64,000 nt of DNA from Mactromeris polynyma (taxonomy: Eukaryota > Mollusca > Bivalvia > Venerida > Mactridae): NCBI GenBank assembly GCA_032209605.1, contig JASFXZ010000001.1, positions 9,177,703 to 9,241,702 of the forward strand, written 5' to 3'. How positions within the stretch are numbered: the first letter of the stretch is position 1; each line of letters opens with the position of its first letter. A program made the position numbers and the translations under genes. Below, in pieces: positions 51,601 through 63,496 of this stretch. The notes below the pieces were generated by a model that was not told the origin of the DNA, did not search any database, and worked only from the letters and a program-made list of their open reading frames with translations.

Positions 51601-54600
51601 ACACCGACGACTGAATTCATTACATAAGGCACAGCTGTAAGCATGATGTGAGTCTGATCAGCACCCAATGACCGCGTTAAATAGGTAGGCAACCAATGCA
51701 TGATAATATAGTTGGACCAGTTCATAGAAAAATGAGCAATGTATATGGACCACAATGGCCAATGATTTATAAATTCCCTCCAGTTCACATTGTGATTATT
51801 GACCTGAAAAACATAGAGATATATAATTAGTACAATAGTTACATGCTTAAAATGTTTTCATACCAATAATAATTCTAACAATTGATTTCACAGTCCAATC
51901 AGAAATTCATAAATATCAGACTGACCTATCAGGTAATTTATGTTCAGAATAATTCAGTCAATCAGATTAAACAGAAACAGTTTCATTGTAGCACATTTAG
52001 AATTTTACATAATAAGATTGCTATCTATCTATTTGTACTCAACAAAGCTGAGCTTTATTTGAAACAGACAAATGTGAACAAAGACATATTAGTACATGTA
52101 TTCAAACTGACAGACTGTTTAACTGTCATAACCGACAAATGTGAACAAAGACATATTAGTACATGTATTCCAACTGACAGACTGTTTAACTGTCATAACC
52201 GACAAATGTGAACAAAGACATATTAGTACATGTATTCCAACTGACAGACTGTTTAACTGTCATAACCGACAAATGTGAACAAAGACATATTAGTACATGT
52301 ATTCCAACTGACAGACTGTTTAACTGTCATAACCGACAAATGTGAACAAAGACATATTAGTACATGTATTCCAACTGACAGACTGTTTAACTGTCATAAC
52401 CGACAAATGTGAACAAAGATATATTAGTATTCCAACTGACAGACTGTTTAACTGTCATAACCGACAAATGTGAACAAAGATATATTAGTATTCCAACTGA
52501 CAGACTGTTTAACTGTCATAACCGACAAATGTGAACAAAGATATATTAGTATTCCAACTGACAGACTGTTTAACTGTCATAACCGACAAATGTGAACAAA
52601 GATATATTAGTATTCCAACTGACAGACTGTTTAACTGTCATAACCGACAAATGTGAACAAAGATATATTAGTATTCCAACTGACAGACTGTTTAACTGTC
52701 ATAACCGACAAATGTGAACAAAGATATATTAGTATTCCAACTGACAGACTGTTTAACTGTCATAACCGACAAATGTGAACAAAGATATATTAGTATTCCA
52801 ACTGACAGACTGTTTAACTGTCATAACCGACAAATGTGAACAAAGATATATTAGTATTCCAACTGACAGACTGTTTAACTGTCATAACCGACAAATGTGA
52901 ACAAAGATATATTAGTATTCCAACTGACAGACTGTTTAACTGTCATAACCGACAAATGTGAACAAAGATATATTAGTATTCCAACTGACAGACTGTTTAA
53001 CTGTCATAACCGACAAATGTGAACAAAGATATATTAGTATTCCAACTGACAGACTGTTTAACTGTCATAACCGACAAATGTGAACAAAGATATATTAGTA
53101 TTCCAACTGACAGACTGTTTAACTGTCATAACCGACAAATGTGAACAAAGATATATTAGTATTCCAACTGACAGACTGTTTAACAGAATTTCGTTTGAAG
53201 TTAATCTGCTCCAATCTTAGTGTGCACCAAGACAAACATAAGGTGATATATACATTTTGTACTTACTTTAGGAGGTTCAACAAATTCCTCATCAATTGAG
53301 CCTCTAGGTTCCTTATAAATATACAACCATACAAAAACCCAGATAAACCCAATGGACCCGAACAAATAAAACATCCAGCGCCAACTAAGATGAGGACATA
53401 TCTACAAAAATTAAGAGATAACATTGTAATTAATCACATATAATGTAAGCAGCAATCATTTGAATCTGTAGAACAATATTTGTGTCCTCATATGTAACTG
53501 TTTGTACGTACATGTATATATTTTTGGTCTCTTTGAGCTTTTACTTATAGGATGGCAGCATACTTTGTATGTGACATTTTCTGCGCAATTCCTATTTTCA
53601 TTTTTAGTAGTTACCAAGATTGTGTTTTTTTTTACAATTTTCTATATAGTGGGAATAATCCTCTCTAGTTCTCTGTACATCAGTCATAAATATATAATTA
53701 AGTAGAGTATTTTGATTCAGAACCAAAAGAATAATTTTCTACATTTCACAACTTTTATCACTTTCATCAGCAGCGTAGAACCTTACTTATAACGTTTAAC
53801 AAGAGCAACAATATAAAACAGCCAAATTCCACCAATTAAATGATCATAATAATAACATATAATTTTCTCTAAATCAAAAATACCTTACCACAGAAGCAAC
53901 AGTCTGACCAATAGAACCAAAGGCTACAAGATATCCAAAGGATCTTGATCTTTCCTCACTAGGAATTCCATGTGAGAATATGTGGAACATTGTTGGCAAA
54001 CCTAAAGCAAATAGCAAATAAAACATGTAAATTTTCTTATTTACGCAGAGTCATAATTATAAAGAGAATAAATATTCAAATTTAAACTGGCAAAATGTTG
54101 GCCCGGAACAAAATGATGAATTTATGAAATCAAAGTGATGTAAAAGAAACTGTTACAATGGAATGACAGGCATAAAGTTATCAATTGAATGACAGGCATA
54201 TAACAATCAATTAAAAGCCAGGTATATATTTACACATTCAAAGACAGGTATATAATTAACACATTTGTAAGACGCACATATATATTAAAACATATCAGTT
54301 TTCTGAGTTTTGGAATGAGAGCAAAAAGAAACTCAGAACTAGTAGTAACTAATACATCTTATGAGTTACAACTAGACAATTTGAACAAAAAATAAATTCC
54401 TCAAACAAACCTAATCCCTCTGCAAGACCAAGTATCGCTCTGGCCAATATCAGGGCATATATAGAATGTGCAAACAGTGGCACAAGAAATGTTGACATTG
54501 ACCATAACAACACAGATATGGTCAGGACATTCTTGCCTCCATACTTCTTAGTAGCACTAGCACCTATAACCTGTAAGTGATATCTATAGGGATTATTTAA

Positions 54601-55359
54601 GAAATGCACAGAAGTTCTAAATATGTCATAATTCCAACAGTGTATGATGCATCGATATACATAGTTCCCACATCTACAATATTACCTCCCTTGTTCTGAA
54701 TTGTCGGCCATTTTGATAGGCAAATGACCTTAAAGTTAATGGGGAATATAATGTAAACGATGATAAACTAATCCGATATATATGAAAATAACTTATTCAT
54801 TATGCTCATGTGGGTATTTGATTAAGTAAGTTGAATATATAGTGGTTGTCACATGCAAATTCTCTTGGTATTTTCTCAATTATTACATATTTGGAAATTA
54901 CTCTTATAAGGGCTTTATCAGTTTTGCCCATCAATATGTTGAGAACAAGGGAGGTAAATGTTGTAGATGTGGGAACTATGTATTGTCACCATGTTTATGT
55001 CAGTTAACCAATTTTTAAAATTCTACGACAATTGAATTAACCCATAAAAGTTAAATGGGTGATCAAAACTTTGAACATATTAATTATTAATATGTTCTCA
55101 CCCATAAACATACAGTAACTTGTAAAGAATTACAATTAAGCCAACTCAATAAATTTAAATTGACACAAGACAATATAAATACCTGACTACTAATGTAACC
55201 AACTGCAAATGAACTTAGGACCCATCCCTGTCCGTGTAAGTCCCACTTAAACTCATCCGTCATTGGAACTATCGCTATCGGCATAATAACTCTGTCTGCA
55301 GCATTGATGAAATTGGCCACAGAACAAAGCCAAAGCGTATGTGCAGGTTTGTTCATCAT
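48661..55359 (-). CDS. SLC17/PHT4-like major facilitator (anion) transporter
   Basis: Membrane carrier of the anion:cation symporter group, related to plant PHT4 and animal SLC17A9 proteins; substrate probably phosphate or an organic anion. Exons (- strand): 55359-55183, 54570-54411, 54001-53889, 53401-53267, 51803-51599, 50922-50775, 49682-49568, 48816-48661. All phases agree, giving 402 residues. The start ATG has an in-frame TGA two codons upstream; a second ATG follows directly. TM1 carries NAADRVIMPIAIVPM (conserved Arg); next WVLSSFAVGYISSQ, the loop KKYGGKNV, ARAILGLAEGLGLPTM (MFS signature), IPSEERSRSFG, GSIGFIWVFVWL, MNWSNYIIMHWLPTYL and PSHAGITFAISNTL. The C-terminus is short (SQSAASQLL). 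Compared with SLC17A9 it lacks an N-terminal cytosolic extension. Two minisatellites lie in its introns. Confidence 0.92.
48950..49110 (+). repeat. Interspersed repeat of bivalve type (GACCTTGACCTC)
   Basis: CTGTGACCTTGACCTCAAAA, AATAAGGGTCATCTAC and GCAAGTGTTCTTGCACGGAA follow the wording of a repeat I associate with bivalve genomes. In the last intron of the transporter gene. Boundaries uncertain. Confidence 0.5.
49293..49368. repeat. Hairpin with AGATTTTACAT arms
   Basis: Inverted repeat: AGATTTTACAT and TTAAGACTATTTT on the left pair with AAAATAGTCTTAA and ATGTAAAATCT on the right, around a small loop, with a few unpaired bases in the left arm. Confidence 0.85.
49987..50695. mobile_element. 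TIR-bounded element containing a 14-copy 43-bp satellite
   Basis: The left end GTATAGATTTATTGACCTGT(C) at 49987-50007 is the perfect reverse complement of the right end at 50675-50695. Between them, 14 copies of a 43-bp unit (landmark GAAGATATGCAAATATCGAC, first near 50098, last near 50657) run without spacers. An inverted unit fragment, ATTTGCATATCTTCAT, sits next to the left end. In the transporter intron; the right end is about 80 bp from the exon at 50775. Confidence 0.9.
52065..53184 (+). repeat. 67/61-bp minisatellite, about 18 copies
   Basis: The unit landmark ACAAATGTGAACAAAG recurs from about 52067 to 53135. The first five copies are 67 bp and contain GACATATTAGTACATGTATTCC; the remaining 13 are 61 bp with GATATATTAGTATTCC, a 6-bp deletion plus a substitution. 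Each unit carries GACAGACTGTTTAACTGTC, which can form a small hairpin. In the transporter intron, ending about 80 bp from the exon at 53267. Confidence 0.95.
54657..54983. mobile_element. ATACATAG palindromic MITE, copy 2
   Basis: Same ends and arms as 24608-24943 (ATACATAGTTCCCACATCTA and its complement). In intron 1 of the transporter gene. Confidence 0.85.
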
Positions 55360-57003
55360 GTTTCAAAAATCCTTAGATGACTTCAGCACTACACAAATGA
55401 CTAATAACCACATCCATTATGCCCTAAAATACAAGATGCATAATATACAATTGAGTGACGAATATCTTGTCATATAGTACTCAAACCCTGGGTGTGCCAT
55501 TTGAAAGACTCTGTGCTAATTGTAATACCCTGCTAGTTGTAATACCCTAACATGGCACATGATTATATGATTAGGACAGATTTATAGCAGCGGCTGCAAA
55601 GATATTGACGGTAGCGCCATTGACCGATTTTTCGTGTTTCTCAAACTTGACTTTATTTTACTCAATATTACCTACTTTAAAATGGCAACAATTGAATGGA
55701 TGAAAACAAGATAAGTAAAGAAAACAACTGGAATATATACAGCTTACATTTGTGGCAGCATGAATTTTTTTATAATATATATATTAACCTAATAAAATCA
55801 TTGAAAGCTTCAACGCATTCCACATATATCTGTACTGTTCTATGGATGCACAATTGCTGCTATTATATTTAGTTTAAGTTAGTTATTTCAGTTACATTTA
55901 TTACCCTAAATGTTCATAGGTTGATACATTTACATGAATTTTTAAATAAGTCATGTTTACTTTACTACACTTTATGGAAGTTTTCATGTTTTATTTAATT
56001 AACTTTACTCTGACCTATATCTAATTATGTTTATGTGTCCATTCGAGTTCCCTACAAAACTCGAGCCAAGAGAATCGAGCTTCTTGGAGGTTGTACAGAG
56101 CTCATAGTCATACGGTGGGAAGTAATACTAGTGGCCAAATAGTGTCTGGGTATATGTGATGAAAAAAATAAACACACACACTATCACACATGTATGTATG
56201 TTAGATGGCTGCCCAGTTCAATCTCAGGTTTTCAGGTTACCAGACAACTATCAACTTTCTGTCGGAATCAGTTGGCTTTAGCTGGCCTCCGATCAATCAT
56301 TATTGTCATCTGTACACCACTAGTATTCACCATGGCATAGGATACCTTGATGGTCGCTATGAGATTTGTATCTTGTTATTTATGGATGAAATGTTAAATA
56401 GAGTGAACACAATTCAAGTTTATTCTCTATCTTCACCGTGTGCCGGACATTCATGTTATTTAAACTGCAGGGCATTTAGCCAAACATGCATTTTACCGTA
56501 CCTTTATGATACCTGATGATGGGAAATTTGTAAGCCCTGTCAGATGGCCATGACATGGAACATTTGTACTAACCAACCAAGCCGTCTGTTGCTAAATAAG
56601 AATTAATGCGTACCTAGAATAAACACGTTTCTTTTGCAAATCACAAAAACAGTTCGCTGTAATATTAAGCGTATATGTTGTTTATAGTAGCCTAAATCTG
56701 TCAAACTCGACGTGGCAGAGATTTTTTCGATGGTACGCCTAGTTTCCATAGCGCAAAAAAGCTACTGTGGCCATATTCCTAAAGGACACACACCACTAAA
56801 TTTACAGTACAGTAGCTACATACAACAGCGTTATGTAGCGTGTATAGCGTGTACAGTCATTATATCCTGTCGCTTTTGTCGATATAGTGTTATTAAAGGT
56901 ATGTCATGTATGTATTTTAAGAGTGTGACGAAACATTGAGTGAAAAAGTGTTAATTTTTTATTTAATTTATATTACATATGTATTTGATTTCGAGCATGA
57001 AAA

Positions 57004-57570
57004 GTGAACTATGTCCAGTTAATTGACCTTCAATAATACTATATATGTTTCCACGGACCTATATACATAGGTCCGTGATGTTTCTGATAAGTGAACTATG
57101 GTCACAGTAAATCGACCTTCAATAATACCATATATATTCCTGATAAGTGAACTATGGTCACAGTAAATTAACCTACAATAATACCATATATATTCCTGAT
57201 AAGTGAACTATGGTCACAGTAAATTAACCTACAATAATACCATATATATTACTGATAAGTGAACTATGGTCACAGTAAATTAACCTACAATAATACCATA
57301 TATATTCCTGATAAGTGAACTATGGTCACAGTAAATTAACCTACAATAATACCATATATATTACTGATAAGTGAACTATGGTCACAGTAAATTAACCTAC
57401 AATAATACCATATATATTACTGATAAGTGAACTATGGTCACAGTAAATTAACCTACAATAATACCATATATATTCCTGATAAGTGAACTATGGTCACAGT
57501 TAATTAACCTACAATAATACCATTTGAAGGTCAATTTACTGTGACCATAGTTTACTGATCGGGAACATAT
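57004..57570. repeat. 56-bp tandem array with inverted terminal unit
   Basis: CTGATAAGTGAACTATGGTC starts eight units near 57084, 57140, 57196, 57252, 57308, 57364, 57420 and 57476. Each contains CACAGTAAATTAACCTACAA. The right edge is an inverted half unit (TTGAAGGTCAATTTACTGTG), matching the complement of the first unit's AAATCGACCTTCAA. A perfect hairpin lies at 57052-57077. Confidence 0.9.
57052..57077. repeat. Perfect 11-bp-arm hairpin
   Basis: CACGGACCTAT and ATAGGTCCGTG around a 4-base loop (ATAC), at the left edge of the 56-bp array. Confidence 0.9.
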
Positions 57571-58752
57571 GACTCTTCTCATTTTTAAATATTATGTCGT
57601 GTTTTTTCGACTTTGTTGTATTAGTTAATTTTACTGTTTTAACCATGCAAAATGAATCTCCAGAATATTTTGTAAATTGTTCACCACAATTCGATTTTTT
57701 TGACTAATTTGTTGAATTATGAGTTCGATTTTTTAATTAATTAATTGCTTTCAGTAAAAGCTATATAGAAACAGACAAGTAATAACAGAAACACGTAGTA
57801 GCTCTACTGACTTCTTGATTTTTGCATGTTTTGTTAAGACTAAATTCAAAGTGGAACACACGCATATTTATAAAAATAGCACTAAATTATCTCGAATTTA
57901 AATCCTGTTCTTGTAGAATCCAACATTTATACATTAAAATCAAACATTAACATTAAAAAATAATGTTTTATAAATATATACATAGTCCGAAAATAACATT
58001 TATTCTTATATATATCCTTTGTCTCAGTAAATATTATATTTGATAATAATAAACACCTACACCACATCATCACTGAGAGCATTACGTTTTATTGATACAA
58101 AATTTATTGTTGTATAACGTATTAAAAAAGTTTATGCCTACCGCCGTGTTTTTCATTCTATCAAGGACATATAACCCGTGATTCTATATTTGTTGTAAAG
58201 TACGGCGCCGCCGACTTTTACACTTCCCCAATTTAGTGGTATGCACCCTTGCCTATGGCCGATGGTAACTAGTATTTCCCTCGGAACGGGTTGCGCTAAC
58301 ACCGATCTGTGAAGAAATTGATAGACGAATTAATTATCAACAGAACTCAACAAACCAACATTAATATCTACTATCTAAAATGACAAAGAATTAAAGAATA
58401 TACCTTGAAAAAACTAAATGACTTATATGATTTTTTAAATTACCTTCAACAAAAAGAGATATTTAAATCAAACACTTATTTCGTTTAGATTTATTTATCT
58501 AAACCAATTTCAAGGGAGATAACCACAAAAACGAACTGAGGTCATAATGTGTAACGATCTGTCATGAGAGAAAATATCTGATTGAATTTGTTCTGCTTGA
58601 TACACCGTTAAACATTGGTAATTCTTTTTATGTGTAATGAATTTCAATTGTTTAAATGGTGTTTAAGACAGCATATAAATGTAAAAGGTTACCCCTCTTC
58701 TTTCTCTGGATTTTTTTGAATTAGAAAGGTATTTAGGTCTTTGGTAGAACTT

Positions 58753-58815
58753 TAGTCCTACAAATATAACTCCTAGCATTTGTATTCTTCACGTTTTACC
58801 TTCATTTAGATGTCA
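58753..58815 (+). repeat. SINE-tail-like repeat, second copy
   Basis: TAGTCCTACAAATATAACTC and TCACGTTTTACCTTCATTTA match the 3' part of the repeat at 33756-33820. Confidence 0.6.
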
Positions 58816-58940
58816 TATTCACGGGACAAACAAATGACCTGCACCATTTTTATCCTTGCCTTTCCATAGTTTATGTGGGGAGTGGAAAATATGTCAGCTG
58901 CTTGTAACATGGGATTTCTGGGACGTTAATTGCCGAATGA

Positions 58941-59850
58941 ATGTAGGACATTAGCCCCTAGGACATTTGCCCCAATGCTAAAATTTGCACGTGCGGACAT
59001 TTGCCCCATTCTGATATTGCACATGCGGACATTTGCCCCTTTCTGATATTGCATAGGCGGACATTTGCGCCAGTCTGATATTGCACATGCGGACATTTGC
59101 CCCATTCTGACAAATTGAGTAACCAGTGTCAATAATTAAAGCATACCTTTGCACATGCGTTAAAAACAAATTTATATAAAGTTCTGTCAATAACAATTAA
59201 CACTTATTATCACAGACAAACTTATTACAATTATAAATACAAAGTACCAATTAAGTTCTCTCATTTAAGGTTATTATCAGTTAACACTAATTATCACTAG
59301 ATCCAAACTTCTTTGATGTTACACAGTTATGAAATACTTATTTAAGAATTCATTTTAAGGCATATATTGCAGTAAACTTTCCCTATTATTCGAATGATAA
59401 TAATGTAATAGAATTAATATAAAGGAATAAATATATATTCAATATACATTTTATTTCCTATTCCCTTTTTCCTATGTTGAAGGGTCTAATATAGGGGCAA
59501 ATGTCCGCATGTGCAATATCAGAATGGGGCAAATGTCCGCCTGCGCAATATCAGAATGGGGCAAATGTCCGCCTGCGCAATATTAGAATGGGGCAAATGT
59601 CCGCCTGTGCAATATCAGAATGGGGCAAATGTCCGCATGTGCAATATCAGAATGGGGCAAATGTCCGCCTGTGCAATATCAGAATGGGGCAAATGTCCGC
59701 ATGTGCAATATCAGAATGGGGCAAATGTCCGCCTGTGCAATATCAGAATGGGGCAAATGTCTGCATGTGCAATATTAGAATGGGGCAAATGTCCGCATGT
59801 GCAAATTTTAGCATTGGGGCAAATGTCCTAGGGGCTAATGTCCGTCTACC
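58941..59850. mobile_element. 910-bp foldback element with GGACATTTGCCCC phrases
   Basis: Flanked by TTGCCGAATGA on both sides (58930-58940 and 59851-59861). The left arm begins GGACATTAGCCCCTAGGACA, then about four 32-33-bp phrase units (GGACATTTGCCCC...TGATATTGCACATGC). The right arm carries about nine inverted units and ends GGGGCTAATGTCC then GTCTACC. The centre (59115-59490) is A+T-rich and without a gene. The unequal arms imply unit expansion. The phrase units create long but meaningless open frames. Confidence 0.85.
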
Positions 59851-60326
59851 TTGCCGAATGATTCCGGGTCCGGGGAAATAGACAAACTTGGCCGTATTTT
59901 TAATAGATCCTCGGGTATTGGGAGTTAGACTGTGGGTATTTAACCAAGGTGCTTGGCTCTAGGGTGGGGAATTAGATCACAAAAAAGAAAAAATGACCAA
60001 TAATGCCCTTGGGTCAGCCTGGGTCAACCCTAGTAATCCGACTCTCTATCCAGATCTGTGATATCCAAGTAGTACAAATACAGTGTGGACATACAGACTG
60101 ACAAATCCACAAACATTATATTTTATTTAATATTTTATATTATTACTTACATTTGCTATGTTAAGTAATTTGGAATGGTTTCACTTTGTGTAATTGTTGA
60201 ATTATGGACAGGTGTGGGTAGAGTTAAAATATTGAACAGACTCTTGTGTTTGTGTTTGACAAAAGACTTTCAAATACCGGTTATAAATCTCGGCATGATT
60301 TTTTTTCCAGATATATTAAACACACA

Positions 60327-63300
60327 ATGGGTACAAGAAGTAATGGAAGAGTGTTTGTTGTTGGTGTTGGCCTAACAAAATTTGAGAGACCACTTACCAA
60401 AAAGTGGGACTACAATGATATGGGCAGAGAAGCAGGTATCTTAGGCTGCGTGCTATATAACTGTTATCAAGATTTGTCAACTTGAGCCGGCCTTGCGTTC
60501 AGTTATAGCTAACAGTTGCTCACATTGCGAAACTGTTTTGTCTTGTATCCCTGACCCACCGTATCGCATTCACTGCACAAGGGGAACCAAATTTCGAATG
60601 TTAGCCGCAAACACAATTTAAACAGCCCTAAACACAGGGCTGTTTTAATTGTCTTGTCTACATTTTTCGCTGTTGATTTAAACAGGCCATAGATACGCCC
60701 ACAGGTACTTGAAGCATACCCCTTTTGATGTTTTATCTGGGCTATACATGTATACTGTAACAATACTTAGTATTACGTTAGTCCATATAGAACATCAAAA
60801 AAGTGTATGCTCCAGTTATCTGTGGTTAGAGTTGTATATTTTGTAATCAGCATGTATGTCTCTGATACCATTCTCAGATATTCCTACTGGTAATAATACG
60901 GACAAAATCCATTCTGCTCAAATTTGCAAACATGAACAAAATCTCCCCCATCATTTTCATACTCCTGCATAAACTATAATCACTGAATTCACTACTTGAC
61001 ATCTCATATTGTGTCTGTATCATGTTACCTTCGAAATGTTTATATTTCAATTAAATTTGCATTATTATCTTTAATATGGAATTTAAACGAAACTGTTAAC
61101 AAGGTCATTTTTCCATTGATGTTCTTATTTTGGCCGTGTTGAATAAAGGCGGTTTAATCTAGTGGATAGTGCTGTATTGCCAATTCTAGACCGCACCTAG
61201 TTAAGAACATCAAATAAACCCTAAATTTTGCACCTGCCAACAATTCTAGACCGCACCAAGTTAAGAACATCAAATAAACCCTAAATTTTGCACCTGTCGA
61301 TTTTAGGGCATAGACAGTATTTAACTTTGTTTGATATTTTAGGTACTGCTGCACTGAAGGATGCAGGTATTAGTTATGACAAGATCAAGTCAGTTGTGGC
61401 CAGTTATTGTTATGGGGAACCAACTTGTGGTCAGAGGGCTGTATATGAACTTGGTCTGAGTGGGGTACCAGTGTACAATGTCAACAACAATTGTTCATCG
61501 GGTTCGACGGCCCTGATGATGGCCCGCAGACTGGTTCAAAGTGGTGTCGAGGACTGTGTGATGGCTTTAGGTAATATTTATTTATTGATAACCAACTAAA
61601 ATTGTGTTTGTCGATAAACTAGTGGCATCACATAAGTGAATCAATTTAAAAATTGTAAATATCAATTATATGTATCATTGATATTTATTCATGAACATGA
61701 CCATTATACCTCGAATGTCTCATATGGAGTGCATTTCTCATGAGCAAAACAGTTAAATTAATGATCAAGCTTCATATCTAGTGAGATATTTGTCAGATCT
61801 TGCTGTGACTGAACAAATCATGGTTTCTGTATATCCGAATGAGAAATACTGCTCCTATTTATGTACGATATTTACATACCAGTTTATGATAACATATAAA
61901 AGTGTCTACAGTCAAACCTGTGTTAAAGACCACCTGCGAACAAAGACCACTATTGCAAAACCTGTCTGCAAAGACCACCAATATTATCTCCCATCAGGCC
62001 ATTTTCAATGATATTTAACCTGTTAACAGAGACCACCTGTAAACAAAGACCACATTTTGCTGTTCACATGGGTGGTCTTTACAGACAGGTTTGACTGTAT
62101 TTCTTATAAGAAAGTTATTTCCTAATTACAGTGTAGTATATTTCCAAAAAACAATTAATTTAAGAGATTAAAATACCTTTAACATAGTATAAATTGAGAG
62201 CAGAAATACAATTTGTCAGGAATGCACTCTATGTAGACAAGGTCAAGCTATTTGCTATCCTACTAAGGATTAGTATTTGTTTGTATTCAGTATTCCTAGT
62301 GGTCAAGTATTTCTTGAAGGGATTAAAATATGTTTTCTTCATTCTATATTTAGGTTTTGAGAAAATGGAACGTGGTCTGTCTGAAAAGTATACAGACAAG
62401 CTTTCACCAGTGGGAGTTCATTTTGACCATATGCTGAAATTAGGTGCTAAACCAGGGCTGATTCAACCCCATCTGAATGCCATGACCTCGGACGTAATCA
62501 AACTGTTCGCCTATGCTGCACGAGAGTACTTGGAAAAATATCCACAATCAAAAGTTGATGACTTTGTCAAAATTGCTTACAAGAATCACAAACAGAGTGT
62601 AAACAATCCGAAAGCTTCGATATCAAAGGAGTTATCCGAAGAAGTGATATCGTCAAAACTAACCTTGTGTGAACCTATCACGCTCTGGATGTCTGCTCCA
62701 GTGGCAGACGGAGGGGCCGCTGCTATTGTGTGTAGTGAAGAGTTCGTAATTAAGAATAAATTACAAAACAGGTAGGTTATGATGTCATGTTTCCGTTTTT
62801 AATCGTAGAATATTGAATTGATCTACGATGCCGCCTTGAGTTTCAGGTTTGAATAATACACATACATGTAGCGCCGCATACGTGTCTCTGTACTCCGACG
62901 TTTACACACGTCTTATAGAGATGTGACGTCCGTGGCTGGACTAACATACATGCATCTTGGGTTACGTAATCAATATAACGTCTTACGGAATTAATGGTTT
63001 CATTCGCATGTCGGTTTCCCTTAGTGTGTTATTTGTGTGTATATGATCCATGTGACCTAAAGGATTTCTTAATTCTTCGACCATTAATCATCATATTCAT
63101 AATCATATAAATGCCTAATCATCTCGATAATATGACCGCCCTCGGGACCCTTGAATACTGGTCTTCTTATTGAGGTGGTCTTAATATTGAGGTTGAAAAA
63201 ATAGCAAAACGGTGAAAATGGATTTGAAAATTGTATTCTTAATTTTTAGGTGGTCCTATAATTGAGGTGGTCTTTAAGTGAGGTTTTACTGTATGTCGAG

Positions 63301-63496
63301 TGGTATATAACACTGGGGTGATTTGTTCACTTATTGCAGAGCTGTTGAAATTGTCGCACAAAGTATGGTGACAGACTTGCCTTCATCGTTTGGTCGAAGT
63401 TATATGGATTTATCTGGTGTTGGTATGGCTAAACTTGCTGCACAGAAATGTTTTGATGAAAGTGGTCTAACATCATCTGATGTTGACGTTCTTGAG
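60327..63496 (+). CDS. SCP2: SCPx-type thiolase / sterol carrier protein 2-like, 3'-partial
   Basis: Peroxisomal 3-ketoacyl-CoA thiolase of the SCP2-thiolase family, acting on branched-chain and sterol side-chain acyl-CoA in vertebrates. Exons: 60327-60435, 61343-61570, 62354-62771, 63340-63496; phases agree. The next exon should begin with the HDCFS-type motif and is outside the window. Blocks: VFVVGVGLTKFERP (residues 9-22), PTCGQRAVYELG, the nucleophile Cys87 in NVNNNCSSGSTALMMARR, FEKMERG, FAYAAREYLEKY, KNHKQSVNNP, ADGGAAAIV and AVEIVAQSMVTDLPSSF. The TILQCCPTSDGAAA segment of human SCPx reads TLWMSAPVADGGAA, and the flanking 90 residues diverge, so this may be an SCPx-like paralogue. Whether a C-terminal SCP2 lipid-transfer domain follows cannot be seen. 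Confidence 0.85.
60487..60665. mobile_element. MITE with GCCTTGCGTTCAGT end, copy 2
   Basis: Starts GCCTTGCGTTCAGTTATAGC, like 35217, and shares TGTATCCCTGACCCACC-type wording. The right half differs and carries CAGCCCTAAACACAGGGCTG, a palindrome. In SCP2-like intron 1. Confidence 0.6.
61181..61299 (+). repeat. Two-copy 60-bp tandem repeat
   Basis: CAATTCTAGACCGCACC begins at 61181 and 61241, and both copies continue through AACATCAAATAAACCC to GCACCTG. Near-identical; ends about 45 bp before the exon at 61343. Confidence 0.95.
61907..62099. mobile_element. AAGACCACCT phrase element, copy 3 (complete)
   Basis: Terminal inverted repeats TACAGTCAAACCTGT and ACAGGTTTGACTGTA. If the outer TA is the target duplication, the element begins CAGTCAAACC, a pogo/Tc1-mariner-type end. 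The interior holds five AAGACCACC phrases and one inverted copy (GGTGGTCTTT). 193 bp, no gene. Confidence 0.8.
63157..63293. repeat. AAGACCACCT phrase element, copy 4 (left end missing)
   Basis: From CTGGTCTTCTTATTGAGGTG to GAGGTTTTACTGTA, close to copy 1 over its whole length but lacking most internal phrases. It ends about 45 bp before the exon at 63340. Confidence 0.75.

Larger units (their letters stand above)
55360..60326. other. Region between the transporter and SCP2-like genes
   Basis: The two genes are divergent, so both promoters and 5' non-coding exons should lie here. The SCP2-like exon has an acceptor (ttttttccag) at 60310, showing at least one upstream untranslated exon. No TATA box or convincing 5' exon could be picked out. 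The region contains the 56-bp array (57004-57570), the 910-bp foldback element (58941-59850) and a SINE-tail copy (58753-58815). Confidence 0.55.

Noticed and set aside
52065..53184. CRISPR-like array (61/67-bp repeats)
   Set aside because: A head-to-tail minisatellite without spacers; the length change is a 6-bp indel inside the unit.
59501..59881. Open frames of 126 and 106 codons with CAISEWGKCP/QYQNGANV repeats
   Set aside because: They are translations of the 32-bp phrase units of a foldback element. All frames are open because the unit lacks stops, and there is no gene-like composition.
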